From assembly GCA_947561395.2 (NCBI GenBank), contig OX387187.1:37987829-38051828 (forward strand): a stretch of DNA of 64,000 bases, read 5' to 3'. The translations under genes were made by a program, and so were the position numbers. The first letter of the stretch is position 1. Each line of letters starts with the position of its first letter. Positions 1 through 10,180 of this stretch are shown piece after piece. Below the pieces are notes generated by a model. That model saw nothing but the letters and a program-made list of their open reading frames with translations, ran no database searches and was not told the origin of the DNA. The stretch comes from Buxus sempervirens. Lineage: Eukaryota; Streptophyta; Magnoliopsida; Buxales; Buxaceae.

Positions 1-1
1 T

Positions 2-466
2 AGTTATGGGGATCAGAGTGGGCAATATGGAGGATATGCATATCCATATCCTAGGCAGTTTCAAACATCTAACAGCTATAGGTTATTTGATTTTCCCTCC
101 TATCCAGTTGCACTAGCTCCATATCCAGCTGCATACGGATATGGGTATGTCCCAGTGCCAGTGCCAGTCCCAGCTATCCCATATCCGTATGGTTATTATC
201 CTCCACCAATCGTAGCAGAGGAGGAGGAGGAGGAGGATGAGGATGAGGATGCGGGTGTTCTTATTATGAGGGAGTATTATGATGATTGTCCTCCTGTGGG
301 CTTTGTTGTGGATTTAGATCAGGATGAGTATGAGGAGGTTGTGCGTCGTTACAGAGGTCAGTACGCAGGGCGCACGTCATGGAGGCGATATGTTCACACG
401 CTTGAGAGACGACGACTGCAACAACATCAGAATTTCCAGCTTTCTAGACACTCTACTTCTTATTGA
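2..466 (+). CDS. C-terminal part of an unidentified Tyr/Pro-rich, acidic protein (possibly a hAT-type transposase tail)
   Basis: The frame is open from base 2 to a TGA at 464-466, so the start lies outside the window. The visible ~154 residues fall into three parts: a Gly/Tyr/Pro-rich stretch with repeated PYP and VPVP steps, an uninterrupted Glu/Asp tract encoded around 220-250, and a basic, Arg-rich tail. There is no catalytic motif. Plant hAT-derived proteins often end in Tyr/Pro-rich, low-complexity tails, and the GC-rich repeats downstream (822-1012) look like hAT subterminal sequence, so a transposase tail is my best guess. A host protein with a disordered C-terminus remains possible. 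The following 300 bases are T-rich, like a 3' UTR. Confidence 0.45.
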   Translation, partial: SYGDQSGQYGGYAYPYPRQFQTSNSYRLFDFPSYPVALAPYPAAYGYGYVPVPVPVPAIPYPYGYYPPPIVAEEEEEEDEDEDAGVLIMREYYDDCPPVGFVVDLDQDEYEEVVRRYRGQYAGRTSWRRYVHTLERRRLQQHQNFQLSRHSTSY

Positions 467-1017
467 TCTTTGTACTTTGTAGTTTGTACTTTGTAATCTT
501 GTGACTCTTGTCTCTTATCTCTTGACTCTCTTGTAGACTTCTACTTTTTATTTTGCATTTTTTGCAATTTGTCTTTTTAATTTTTATGATTATTAATCTA
601 TGAGCCTATGACTTTGTTTTACACATCACACTTTGTAGTGTGACTGTGTGATGTAATGTGCTTGCAGTTGTAGCCTTGTAATTGTTTATGTTCATGTGTT
701 TGTATTTGTTCATAAATTAGATCAAATACTTACTTATTCTATCTATTTTTGCATATAAATTGTATAAAATCATGTCTATTATGTTATTTTAGCTTAATTA
801 TGTTTTTTATTTCTAAAACAGGCATTTCGTCGGCGTGCCGCCAATTTTGGCAAAACGGCCCTTCTGGTAGTTTAAGTTTATCTTTTTTAACCAAAAAAGG
901 CGTTTCGTCGGCATGCCGCCAATTTCGCCAAAAAATCTGTTTCGAGCCATTTCGCCGGAATTCCGGCAAAATTTCGCTCAAATTTCGTTTCGGCCGCCTG
1001 GCGGCGCACTAGGAATC
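467..1017. other. T-rich 3' flank followed by GC-rich subterminal-like repeats
   Basis: From 467 to about 800 the sequence is strongly T-rich, with repeated CTTTGTA and CTCTTG steps, and resembles a plant 3' UTR. From about 820 it becomes GC-rich, with repeated GGCG and GCCG words and short inverted repeats (for example TTCGCCGGAATTCCGGC). It ends at about 1017, exactly where ankyrin-gene homology stops. I infer the 3' end of a DNA transposon inserted into the ankyrin gene; no clear terminal inverted repeat was found. Confidence 0.35.
822..935. repeat. Two direct copies of a ~35-bp GC-rich motif
   Basis: GGCATTTCGTCGGCGTGCCG at 822 and GGCGTTTCGTCGGCATGCCG at 899 each continue into GCCAATTT. 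The copies are about 77 bp apart. Each contains the near-palindrome CGGCRTGCCG. Such subterminal repeats are typical of transposase-binding regions of DNA transposons; that role is inferred. Confidence 0.5.
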
Positions 1018-1231
1018 GCCGAAAAGTCGATCCTTGCTTGAGAGCGAGTTTAGGCTTGAGCCTTAAAAGAAACCTTGTGAAGTCCAAGTGGCCACACATG
1101 ACCACGATGTGCAGAGGAGTCTCGTTGAGCTAGGAGAAAGTCCTGTCCAGAACCGGTTCATCTTCTTTGATCAGCTCGCTCAAAGAGGCTATGTCTCCCC
1201 TCAGTGATGCTTCGTAAAGCCTTGTCTCCAT
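1018..1231 (-). pseudogene. 5' fragment of a BDA1-like ankyrin-repeat gene, with premature stop
   Basis: On the minus strand an ATG at 1231 opens a frame with the N-terminus METRLYEASLRGD and then a LSELIKEDEPVLDR segment, as in plant ankyrin proteins of the BDA1/ITN1 type. An in-frame TAG (bases 1132-1130, codon 34) interrupts it. The same frame then continues with NETPLHI, GHLDF and LRLKPKLA, which is the canonical second ankyrin repeat. Homology ends abruptly near 1018, where GC-rich transposon-like sequence begins. The fragment is therefore both nonsense-mutated and truncated. A second ankyrin gene of the same family lies at 7221 in the opposite orientation, so this region may be an ankyrin cluster. 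Confidence 0.75.
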
Positions 1232-1655
1232 GATACCCTCCTTCCTCTCCTGTTGATTGTTGATGGGCTGCTTTCTCACTCTCTCTCTCTCTTTGTTCTC
1301 ATCATTCTGTTGAAAATTTCAGAAATAATCGAAAGACAAGTAAGCAAACGTCACAAGCGTCGTTAGTTTTAGTCGAAGACGTTAGTTTTTATCCATCAGT
1401 TGCTTTCTACGTGTTTTTTTGGTTTTAAAATGAGAAGGACACGTGTCGCGTCCTTACAGTTCGAAAGAGCATTCGTAATTCGTATTACGAATGGTCATAG
1501 AGGAAATTGGTTGAACAAAAAGAAGGTATGTAGTCAACTCATTAGAACAGGGCCTTTGAAACCCAATAATTTGACTGCTTTGTTGTACATTGAGTTGATG
1601 ACTCACAGGTGAACTCAATAATGTTGATGATTTGCTAATAAAAATGAGAGATATT
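1232..1655. other. No gene seen; upstream flank of the ankyrin fragment
   Basis: A short CT microsatellite lies at about 1278-1295, in the position of the 5' UTR of the minus-strand ankyrin fragment. The rest is unremarkable AT-rich sequence with no frame or repeat I can support. Confidence 0.4.
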
Positions 1656-4600
1656 GTTTACACCCTGTACAGACCAACATATGAGAGAAGGCCACGTGGT
1701 ATCCACATGTCCTACTTCAAATAGAAAGGCCATGTCACAAGCACACGTAGGCCTTATTCATTCGGATAGACCACCTCAGTATACATATAGGCCGAGATTT
1801 CAGTTAAAGCCACACAAGCCCATACGACGAACCATCTTCATGTTGTTCAAAGGATCGTATCACCAGTCGTTAGAGAATAAACAACTACATTGAGATCGTG
1901 GCCAAACGGTTATCTGTCATGAACGGAAGATTGCAGATAAGCAGCCTCCATGAAGATCGTACTAGAGTGGGATGTTGAGCAACCGTCAAAGGTTGGCTAT
2001 AAAAGGCACAAACTCGAAAAGCTCGATGACACAATCCATCCAACCGCAACCAGTTGTCATAATATTATTTTGATCACCCGTGATCTTTATTCCGTCTCCT
2101 ACACTGTAGCCAGAAGGATAAACTAGGACTTCTCTCACTGCTTCCAGTCGCAGTGACACCTTAGACCCCTGTTTACTCTGATTAACGCCAGAACCCTACC
2201 ACCGGAGAGTAAGTTAAGGCCGCCCCTAACTCGCAGTTCTGTACCCCAATCACGGCTACAGAATCCCAAGCAGCCGGTCCTGAAACTCACTTTGATCAAG
2301 CCAGATGACTTGCGTATTTTCGGTTAAATAGCAATCCTAGGTGAACCCCCGAATTGGCTTTGTTAGCAGCCGCCCCCTTCCTCCTGTTCTTATGTAAAAT
2401 CCCAAATTTTCTGGAAAATTTAAAGATTTATATTGTAGTGATTAAATTAATGTTAATTAGTGAATTTTTCAGAGAAAGGAGATTAGTGATTTAAATTGGA
2501 AATGTTGCTTGAGCCAGTCGGGCTATTTAAGTAATAAGGTATGAGAAATTTCCAGAATTTTTATTTAGTTGATTTTTGCTCGGATGAGGTGGCAAAAAAA
2601 TAAGAGATGCTAACTTTAATTGAGCTGCTGGTGTAGGAGATGCAGTAGCGTGGCATAACAGTGGATCATGATTTAAGTGGCTCATTGAGCGGCAACTATA
2701 AATATGAGCTAAAGAGATCTCGCTAGTTCATTTTGGCAGTCAAGTGAATTGAGAGTTGGAGGTTCTCAGAGAAGGAAAGAAGGAGCTAAGGTTCTGGATT
2801 TGATTTGGCGGATAGAGAGAGATCAAGGAGAGTTGTGTGGCCATTTGGTTCTGATCAAAGGAGATTGGAATTGCTGCAACAGCAACTTCCATGTGTTTAG
2901 AAACAAGAAATTCTGCGATTGAGTGGTTGTGATTCGAAATTCAGGTAATATCAGGTACATCTAGTTATAATTTGTGGCATTTCAATCACAATTGGAGAGG
3001 AAGTTCAGATCTGGAAATATAGGATCTGATTTTTACAATTCTGCAGAGCAGTGAGGTTCGTCCCTGTTTTGGAAGGAAATCTCAGAAATTTTCTTGTGCA
3101 ATTGAAGGTTCAGCAACTGGAATTTGTTGAGTAGAGGTGAGTAGCACAACTTTATTCAGATTTGAATGGTTTTGATGTGGAAAATTTTGTGTTAGAATGA
3201 GCATGCGGCAACCCCTGTTTTTGCTGTACTTAGTTGCCAGATTCAATTATATATGATAATTGTTCTACAAGCTTGTTTCTAGATTGGATCTATAGTTAGT
3301 GGTCGAATGCTGTTATGTTAAAGAGAAATGGTAGACAATTTACCTTATGATTCATGATTAGAACAAAGATTTAATGTTGCTGAAACTGAGTTTTGTGAAT
3401 TAGAATTTGGCATTATCGACTACTGTAAGTGGTATGGTTGAGTGACAAAAAAATTGTTTGCATTGATGATGTAGGGCATGCATGTGGTGTTAAAATCATC
3501 CTAGAACATAATTCAAATGCAAAGCACCTGACCAATTTGAGGTCATAGCCTTAGCCGTATTCAAATCTGGAAAAATGGTTGGGCGCTGAGCATTGCTGCA
3601 GGTCGCCTACCTCTTCTAGAGGTCAGCGCCCAGCAGTAAATTGGTTCTTAAGGAGAGCTGGTTTAATGTTAGGTTAGAGTTACCTTATGGAGTTAAGTGT
3701 GGGTTTTCATCATAGGTAAATCAAGATCCTTAGGGGAAAAATCAAAATCAGGTTTGGTTATGTGATCTGGGCTAAAAGAAGGATAATGGTGATTAGGGTA
3801 AGTGGCTGAGTTATAGTGACTCAATTAAATCCAATTGTATGATAAAGACATGTTTAGGGAGTTAGAATATTACCAGAAATAGTAGGAGTACCAAATAATA
3901 GGTCAATCCTAATCAAATCTCCATAGCTGTACCTGAACCTGGAAAAATTGAGAGAGCGCCTAGGATTGCTGACCATTGCTGACCTACGCCCAGCTCATGC
4001 TCAAGGTGATTCGAACCCAAATTCTTAGATCCAGCAATGGGAAAAATATCTAGGAAGCTAACTAAGAGTAATTAAGGGAGTGCTGGAAAATAAGAGAGGT
4101 TGGTCTGAGAAATTATTCAGGTATTAATATAAAATCAGCAACCTATCTAGGTAAATAAGAGGAGTATTTTTATAAGTTCTGAGATTTTTCCAGCAATTAT
4201 AATTTGGGTTTTTCAACACTTGTAAGGAGGTATTATCTACAAGATAAATGGGAGATGAAGAAAGGGATCTGGAGTGAGATATAGGTGCTGAACCTAGGAT
4301 TATACTTAAGTATTAAGTATGGAAATCGGGAAATGTAGTGAGTAATGAGTTGAAGGTTATAAAGAAATCTGAACATATGTCTAGTCTCTAGATTGTTTTA
4401 TTTTTGTAAAATATATTAGGAAAGATCCTCTAAGGATACTTTATAAATGATAAAAGGGATTGGAGTACAATAATAAATGCTGAAATGGAAATATTAAAGA
4501 GGGTTTATATGAAGTAAGAGAGTTAACACAAGAGTTGAGAATACTAGATCAAATAAAATTGAGTTAGAGTAAATTTTATGGGGAAAAGTTTTTGTTTGAG

Positions 4601-6265
4601 TTTAAAATAAATGTGTCAGATCTGAATTTAATATTATTACTAAATTTTGATATCTATATGCAGATTTGCCGGTTTAACCGAGTTTTGACAGTTTTACCAA
4701 ATTTTGACTATAAAAGAGGATTTTAAGCACTAATTTGGAAAGGACTTTTTAAACTAAATTTTTATGGACAAATCTGATCATTGGAAACTTTCATACACTT
4801 GGAGGATGTTCTTGTGAATTTAGATGGTTGGATGGTTACCTTACCTCCGTGTACTCGGGGATGCCCATGTACTTGGGGTTGGTTCCTCTGTGTATTCAGA
4901 GATGGCTGTGTACTAGAGATGGCATGTTTTTGGGTTTGGAACAATTTGATATTAATGAGATTTCTGTTTTGGCTTTAGCTCGAGTCTAGATGGCATAGCT
5001 CGGTGTGGATCCACATTTGTCAAGTTAAGAGCTAGGTAGTGGAATAGATTGATCTTTGCTAGCTGTAATACCTTGTTCGCGCACGCGTTTCCATCGTGTA
5101 GCTCGATGAGGCCTTCTCTGTATCTGGTTGGATGCGGCTATGTTAGGATAGTTCTTGCCAACCCATTTCTCTATCTGAATGGGTTCTCCCGCAATAAGTC
5201 GATGACCGTGTAACTCGGCTTCGCTCATAAGCCGGGAGGTGGCATAGTGAGCTTGGTTTTACACTAGTTAAAGGTGGTTTATTTCATGAGTCCACCATGG
5301 ACTTGTTTTTATGATTTCACTTATGAATCGCTGTTATACATTGATTGTAGAGATTGCTTTTTATTAGTATATATGTTGTATTTGGATTATTCGGATTACT
5401 CTTAAATGATGGTTATCATTACTGATGTATGGTTTACTCTTGAAGCATGTTTTAGAAATAAAATAAATGTTTTGGCATGCATGTGCTACTCGCTGGGATA
5501 TTCGTATCTCATTCCGTTTTGATTTGTTTTGTTTTCAGATCCTGGTGATGACGATATACGTGGGGTTGAGCCAGACGCAGATTACCCCGAGTATAGGGGA
5601 GATGATTACTTTGTCGAGTGACTTTTGAGATACATTTTAGTTGTTATTTTCATTTGAGATAGTGAGTAACTTTGAATAGTATTTCTTTCAATTCATATAT
5701 TATAGTTTGGTGATTGGGATATTTTAGCGAACTCTGATATTGTGATTGATGATAATAAATGAAATGTCATGTTTCTTACACTCTGATATAGATCCTGCGG
5801 TTTTGTTATCTAACCCTCGGGTACGAGTTACGGTTCCATTATGTAACCCGGATCCGAGGCGTTACATCTTATACTCTGATTACGGCTATAAGACCAGGAT
5901 AGGCCGGTCTTGCAAGCTTTGTCAGTTTTCTTCTTGTGTTTATTTCTTTTTGGGGATTATTTGTTGTAACTTACGGCCATCGACCGATTTTATAATAAAT
6001 AAGTTTCATGCCATTAGTTGTTTTCGCTTTCAATCACTTACAAGAACCCAAACAAAGACCGAACCCCTAGTCTTCATATTATCGCCTGACCGGTTTTATT
6101 ACAAGTGACTTGCAATACGACTGAACAAACCCCTGGTTTAGATTCAGAACAAGTGTCCGGGGTCAAGACTCGACCCGAATTCATTGTATCAAACGATACT
6201 GGCACGCCCGCGCAGAGACACATCATCAACATCACCACGTGTCCACACCGGCCAAATTTCGGAAG
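1656..6265 (+). mobile_element. LTR-like sequence of a Gypsy-type retroelement, split by a solo LTR
   Basis: Joining 1656-2392 to 5872-6265, that is, leaving out the nested solo LTR, gives about 1.1 kb that looks like one LTR plus leader. There is a TATA-like GGCTATAAAAGG at about 1994, a spliced-leader-like C-rich stretch at 2160-2290, and then, at about 6199, CTGGCACGCCCG. That string resembles the start of the internal region just after the primer-binding site in Tat/Ogre-like Gypsy elements. No coding domain survives and both outer boundaries are uncertain. Confidence 0.4.
2393..5866. mobile_element. Complete 3.47-kb solo LTR (Gypsy type) with 5-bp target duplication
   Basis: The element starts TGTAAAATCCCAAATTTTC and ends GAGGCGTTACA, so it has canonical TG...CA termini. 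It is flanked by identical TCTTA pentamers at 2388-2392 and 5867-5871. There is no internal region, polymerase or second LTR, so this is a solo LTR left by LTR-LTR recombination. Very long LTRs with a CCCAAA-type start and a GTTACA end are typical of plant Del/Tekay-like chromoviruses; that family assignment is an inference. Short open frames inside (about 4762-5228) are not conserved proteins. Confidence 0.85.
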
Positions 6266-7220
6266 AACAGATATGTACAAGAAAATTACCTTTTTGTTCG
6301 TTTGCTTGTTTTGGTTAAGAAATCTTTGCTTTTTTTTAAATGTTGTATTGCGGAGGTTTGTCCACAATCAATAAAATATCACACGGATGACAACAACAGT
6401 AAACCAAGCTATATGGGCAATGATAGTGCAGCAAGACATCCTTGTAAATTTTCTAGCTAGAAGTTTTCGGGGTCTTGAGCAAAGTAAAAGAAAATGGCCA
6501 TAATATAACTTCCACTCCTTCAAGCATTGGTGGGGCCAAAATTTTGATGATCAATGTAAGTGATCCTTCTTTCCTAAATTTTTTCGCTATTATTTATTTT
6601 AATCTTTTTGTCCTTTTCAAATCTTTCTTCCTACTTTTGCTTTTTGTTAAAGAAGCTGGAACAAGCCAAACGTTTATGGATGCCAGTTATATTATTAAAG
6701 GAATCGTCTTCATTTTCAGAGGATCCAAAGGTGATGCCGTTGAAGTTTTGCTTGGAATCATTTTGGAGAGATATGTAAGATGAAGCTGACGACGGCAAAC
6801 TTGACAATTCATATTCTTGGTTAGTTCTCATGTATTGGCACTTTATTTTTTCTTCTTTCTTTCTTTCTGTTAGCCTTCCATGTGATGCAATTTATTCTAA
6901 TCTGGAAATGTTAAAAAGCATGGAGGACCTTCCGCATAAGATTCTGTAGTGGGATTCATGGGATTTCACCTGCGCAAGAATGGGGCCGTACCAATATGCC
7001 CAATCACCTTTTGCTTTTCTCTTCCAAAGAAAAGAAGAAAAGAGCCTTAATACTTAAGTATCTTAGTCTAAATCATTTAATTACGATATTCTTTCCAGGA
7101 TCACCTCCGGTCTTGCTTTCTATATATAATCTGGTAATCCACTGGCTAAATCAACAAAAATTGCTTGGCTTGAAAGATTTCTAAGTGAAGGAGGCATAGC
7201 TATTCTAATACACAATCCTG
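6266..7220. other. Intergenic region and probable promoter of the ankyrin gene
   Basis: No conserved protein is visible. A CTTTCTTTCTTTC microsatellite lies near 6851. A TATA-like CTATATATAAT lies at about 7120, roughly 100 bases before the ankyrin ATG, and is the best candidate core promoter. Confidence 0.35.
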
Positions 7221-8100
7221 ATGGATCAAAGATTGAAGAATGCAGCTGAAACTGGCGATATCGATGCGTTGTACTTGTTAATTGGAGAAGACCCTTCTAT
7301 TCTTGACGGTTTTGATGCTATCCGGTTCGCTGATACGCCCTTACACATAGCAGCAAGGGCTGGGAATACCCAATTTGCATTGGAGATTATGAATCTGAAC
7401 CCTTCGTTGGCTAGAAAGCTAAACCAATCTGGCTTCAGCCCTCTCCACCTCGCCGTCGCTGGTGGACATCAGTTGCTAGCTAGTGGTCTCGTAGAGATGG
7501 ACAGCGAGCTTGTCCTGTTCAAGGGTCGTGGGGGAAGAGCTCCTGTGCATGAAGCGGCTATTAATGGGAATGAAACTCTTTTGAGGGAATTTCTTTCTGC
7601 CTGCCCGAGGGCCTTTGAAGCTTTGACGTTTAAACGTGAAACCGCTCTGCACCTTGCAGTGAAACACGATCAGCTCGAAGCTTCCAATTTTATGTTTGAA
7701 TGGATTAAGGAAAACAACAAGGAGCACGTCCTTAAGTGGAAAGACGACCAAGGTGATACCATCTTGCATATTGTAGAATACCGTTCCTACTAAAAGCTTA
7801 AGCTGATAATAAGGGGTGAACTTTATATATTTAATATATTCCTTAACACTCCCCCTCACGTGTTGGCCAAACTCAAACCCATTTTTAGGGGACCCATTTT
7901 AGGGAGGCTCAACACGTGGAATATTTTTTTTTTTCTCAAAGGGTGGAGTGGAGGTTTGAACCCAGAACTTGGCGTTTGCCTAAAGCTCTGATACCATGTA
8001 GAACACCGTTCCTACTAAAAGCTTAAGCTGATAGTAAGGGGTGAACTTTATATATTTAATATATTCCTTAACACATATGGCCGCAGCAACTCCGAATTAT
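7221..8100 (+). pseudogene. BDA1-like ankyrin-repeat gene, exon disrupted by TRIM and Copia insertions
   Basis: From the ATG at 7221 the frame reads MDQRLKNAAETGDIDALYLL and then at least four ankyrin repeats: TPLHIAARAGN, SPLHLAVAGGH, APVHEAAINGN and TALHLAVKHDQ, followed by DDQGDTILHI. This is the N-terminal ankyrin domain of the plant BDA1/ACD6-like family, which normally continues into a C-terminal PGG transmembrane domain. At 7772 a TRIM element interrupts the exon. The reading frame runs seven codons into it and stops at TAA (7791-7793), giving 190 residues. The original exon resumes after the target duplication at 8079 for about 22 bases, until a Copia LTR at 8101. The protein would have no membrane domain. 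Confidence 0.85.
7772..8073 (-). mobile_element. Complete TRIM (miniature LTR retrotransposon), 302 bp
   Basis: Two 77-bp LTRs lie at 7772-7848 and 7997-8073 and differ at only two positions that I can see. In minus-strand orientation each begins TGTTAAGGAA and ends TCTACA. The minus-strand primer-binding site TGGTATCAGAGC (7996-7985, complementary to initiator tRNA-Met) directly abuts the LTR. The purine tract GAGGGGGAG (7857-7849) directly abuts the other LTR. The 148-bp interior codes for nothing. The target duplication CATAT is perfect (7767-7771 and 8074-8078). All structural parts of a TRIM are present. Confidence 0.95.
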
Positions 8101-8710
8101 TGTTGGGATGAAACCAACAGGTTGGAGGGATGAGGACAGAAAACTCAAGAGAAAGTGTGCTCTTGATGCTAGAAACTTCAAGAAAAGAAGCCTAACATAT
8201 TATACTACAACAATGGCCTGAAATTTCATTGATTCACTTCATGAGGAAGAAGATACAAGACTTTTTTTCTCCTACTACATTCAAAAACGAGATTTGACAT
8301 GACTTAACTAATCAACACTTTCCAACACAATAAACCCAACTACCTAAACATTAAACATAAAGATAGCAACCAACTATTACATTCTCCAAGTGACAATTAA
8401 TACTAGCTAACTACTCCCACTAGAGACAAACTTATAGACCATAGCAACTATACTCAAACTTAATACACCCAAGAAAGTGTCTAGCTTAAAGTTCTAACAG
8501 CCCCCCTTAAGCTAGACAACTACCATACCAAGCTTCTTCTTCATTTTGATGAAAGTCCCACTCTTCAAAGCCTTTGTAAAAATATCTGCAACTTGATCTT
8601 GAGTCTTGCAAAATTTGACAATGATATCTCCATCTTTGACCAACTCACGGATGAAATGATACTTGATTCTTATGTGCTTACTAGCAGGATGCACATGCAG
8701 TACTGCGCGC
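8101..8710 (-). mobile_element. 3' end of a Copia retrotransposon: LTR plus RNase H tail
   Basis: The LTR spans 8101-8499 (399 bp). On the minus strand it starts TGTTAGAAC and ends CCCAACA. A purine tract AAGGGGGGC lies just upstream of the LTR on that strand. Next to it is the C-terminus of the polyprotein. The element stops at about 8703-8710, so the rest of the internal region and the 5' LTR are missing, and no second target duplication can be identified. Confidence 0.8.
8512..8703 (-). pseudogene. Copia polyprotein C-terminus (RNase H end)
   Basis: The minus-strand frame contains KHIRIKYHFIREL, VKFCKTQDQVADIFTKAL and a final KKKLGM. This is the conserved end of Ty1/Copia polyproteins, the last RNase H strand plus tail. 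About 60 residues remain. Upstream the frame gives VLH, which fits the family pattern, and then homology is lost. Confidence 0.85.
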
Positions 8711-8966
8711 GTGTAAGAAGGGAGAGAAGGAGAACGTGAGTGAGGATAGTTTTAAAACCGATTGCAAGTTTTGACCATTGTACCCTTAATTAATAAGCCT
8801 TCTCAATAGGTGTGCAAGGGCTATTTTGAAAAAACTGCAAATTTTGTTTGGCATGCTTTCCAAGGGGCCCATTCCCATTATATATAGTATAAGATAGATG
8901 ACCATATATGGTTTCAATGAACGCGCTTCTTCTTTTTTTTTTTTTTTTTTTGGGCAAGCAATGGGT
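8711..8966. other. No gene seen; left edge of segmental duplication
   Basis: Unremarkable up to about 8890. From 8894 (ATAGATGACCATATATGG) onward the sequence aligns with 22925 onward. This marks the left limit of the duplicated segment. Confidence 0.5.
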
Positions 8967-10172
8967 TAGGGGTGCTTATCGAGACGTGCCAACCTGAGCA
9001 CGCTAGTGGGTCGACACGGTACGGCCACCCCTTGAGTCGTGCCCATATATACAGGCACGTGGCCCCCGCCAGGCCGTGACATGTTCGGCACGCTAGCGGC
9101 ACGGCTCATGCTTGACGTGGGCCGCCTGCGTACTGGCTTGGCGGGCCGGCCCGCGTGGCCCGCCAGACTAGCCCCATTAAACCCTCCAAAAGTGATTCTT
9201 TGTCCCTTTTTTAACTATTTTACCACCACCCCGCCCCCCCCCCCCCCCCCCCCCCCCCAACAGCCATATAACAACCATATTAGGGGGGTATGCTTATCAT
9301 TGACTGACTGTAAATAACAATTTCCACCCTTCCAACTGTCAAATAACAGTCATATTGGGGGGTAGAGATGGTAAAAACCCACTTTTGGTCTTCCAGATTA
9401 GTCTAAGTTTTATTATATTTTTTGTAATCAAAATTTAGGAACTTTATTTTATTTCTTTATTTCTTTTAAACTGCAAATGAAAGATAAATGAGTGGGCGCC
9501 AACCTAGTTGGAATGTGCTCATACTATAGTAATATAGTATTATTTGTACAAGTGATTATGTATTATTTGCAAAGTTGTACTTGTACTTGTAATAATTAAT
9601 TTATTTATATTTTTTGAGCAAAATCTATAGCAATATGTGTAAGACAATTTTGTGAATAATAAACATATTTTTCAGAATTTTTTATGATTTTTTACTATTT
9701 TTCTAATTTTCCTTGGTTTTTAAAAAAAAAATCAATTTGCAAAGTTATACTTGTACTTGCAATAATTAATTTTTTGAGCAAAATCTATCCCAATATGTGT
9801 AAGACAATTTTGTGAATAATAAACTTTTTTTTCAGAATTTTTTGTGATTTTTTTCTAATTTTCCTTGGTTTAAAAAAAAAATCAATTTGCAAAGTTATAT
9901 TTGTAATAATTAATTTTTTGAGCAAAATCTATCCCAATATGTGTAACACAATTTTGTGAATAATAAACATATTTTTCAGAATTTTTTGTGATTTTTTACT
10001 ATTTTTTCTAATTTTCCTTGGTTTTTTTAAAAAAATTAATTTTTATACCCAAGCCCGACGCCTGTGGCGTGCAATGCCTGGGTTTTATAGAAAACGTGCC
10101 ACGGCCCACCAGGCCCCCGGCCCATGCTAAATGGGCCTGGTCGGTGCTGGGCCGGCCTGTTTAGCAGCCCTA
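8967..10172. mobile_element. Non-autonomous hAT element, 1.2 kb
   Basis: The left end is TAGGGGTGCTTATCGAG and the right end is the inverse type, GTTTAGCAGCCCTA. Flanking octamers are CAATGGGT (8959-8966) and CACTGGGG (10173-10180). The empty site in the duplicated segment at about 22992 reads CAGTGGGG, which confirms an 8-bp hAT-type target duplication with some decay. Both ends are rich in GGCC and GGGCC words. The interior codes for no transposase and holds a C homopolymer (about 9232-9258) and three tandem ~150-bp units. Confidence 0.8.
9560..10040. repeat. Three tandem ~145-165-bp units inside the hAT element
   Basis: Each unit runs TTTGCAAAGTTRTA, then AATAATTAATTT, then GAGCAAAATCTAT, GTGTAA, CAATTTTGTGAATAATAAAC and TTTTCCTTGG. 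Unit starts are near 9568, 9736 and 9886. Later units are shortened by small deletions. Confidence 0.8.
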
Positions 10173-10180
10173 CACTGGGG

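Noticed and set aside
4762..5228. Short frames within the solo LTR
   Set aside because: Overlapping frames on both strands in LTR DNA with no conserved motif.
6475..6783. 102-codon frame upstream of the ankyrin gene
   Set aside because: Low-complexity hydrophobic stretch with no family similarity and no supporting splice context.
9039..9317. Frame with a polyproline tail
   Set aside because: The proline run is the C homopolymer inside the hAT element; there is no family similarity.
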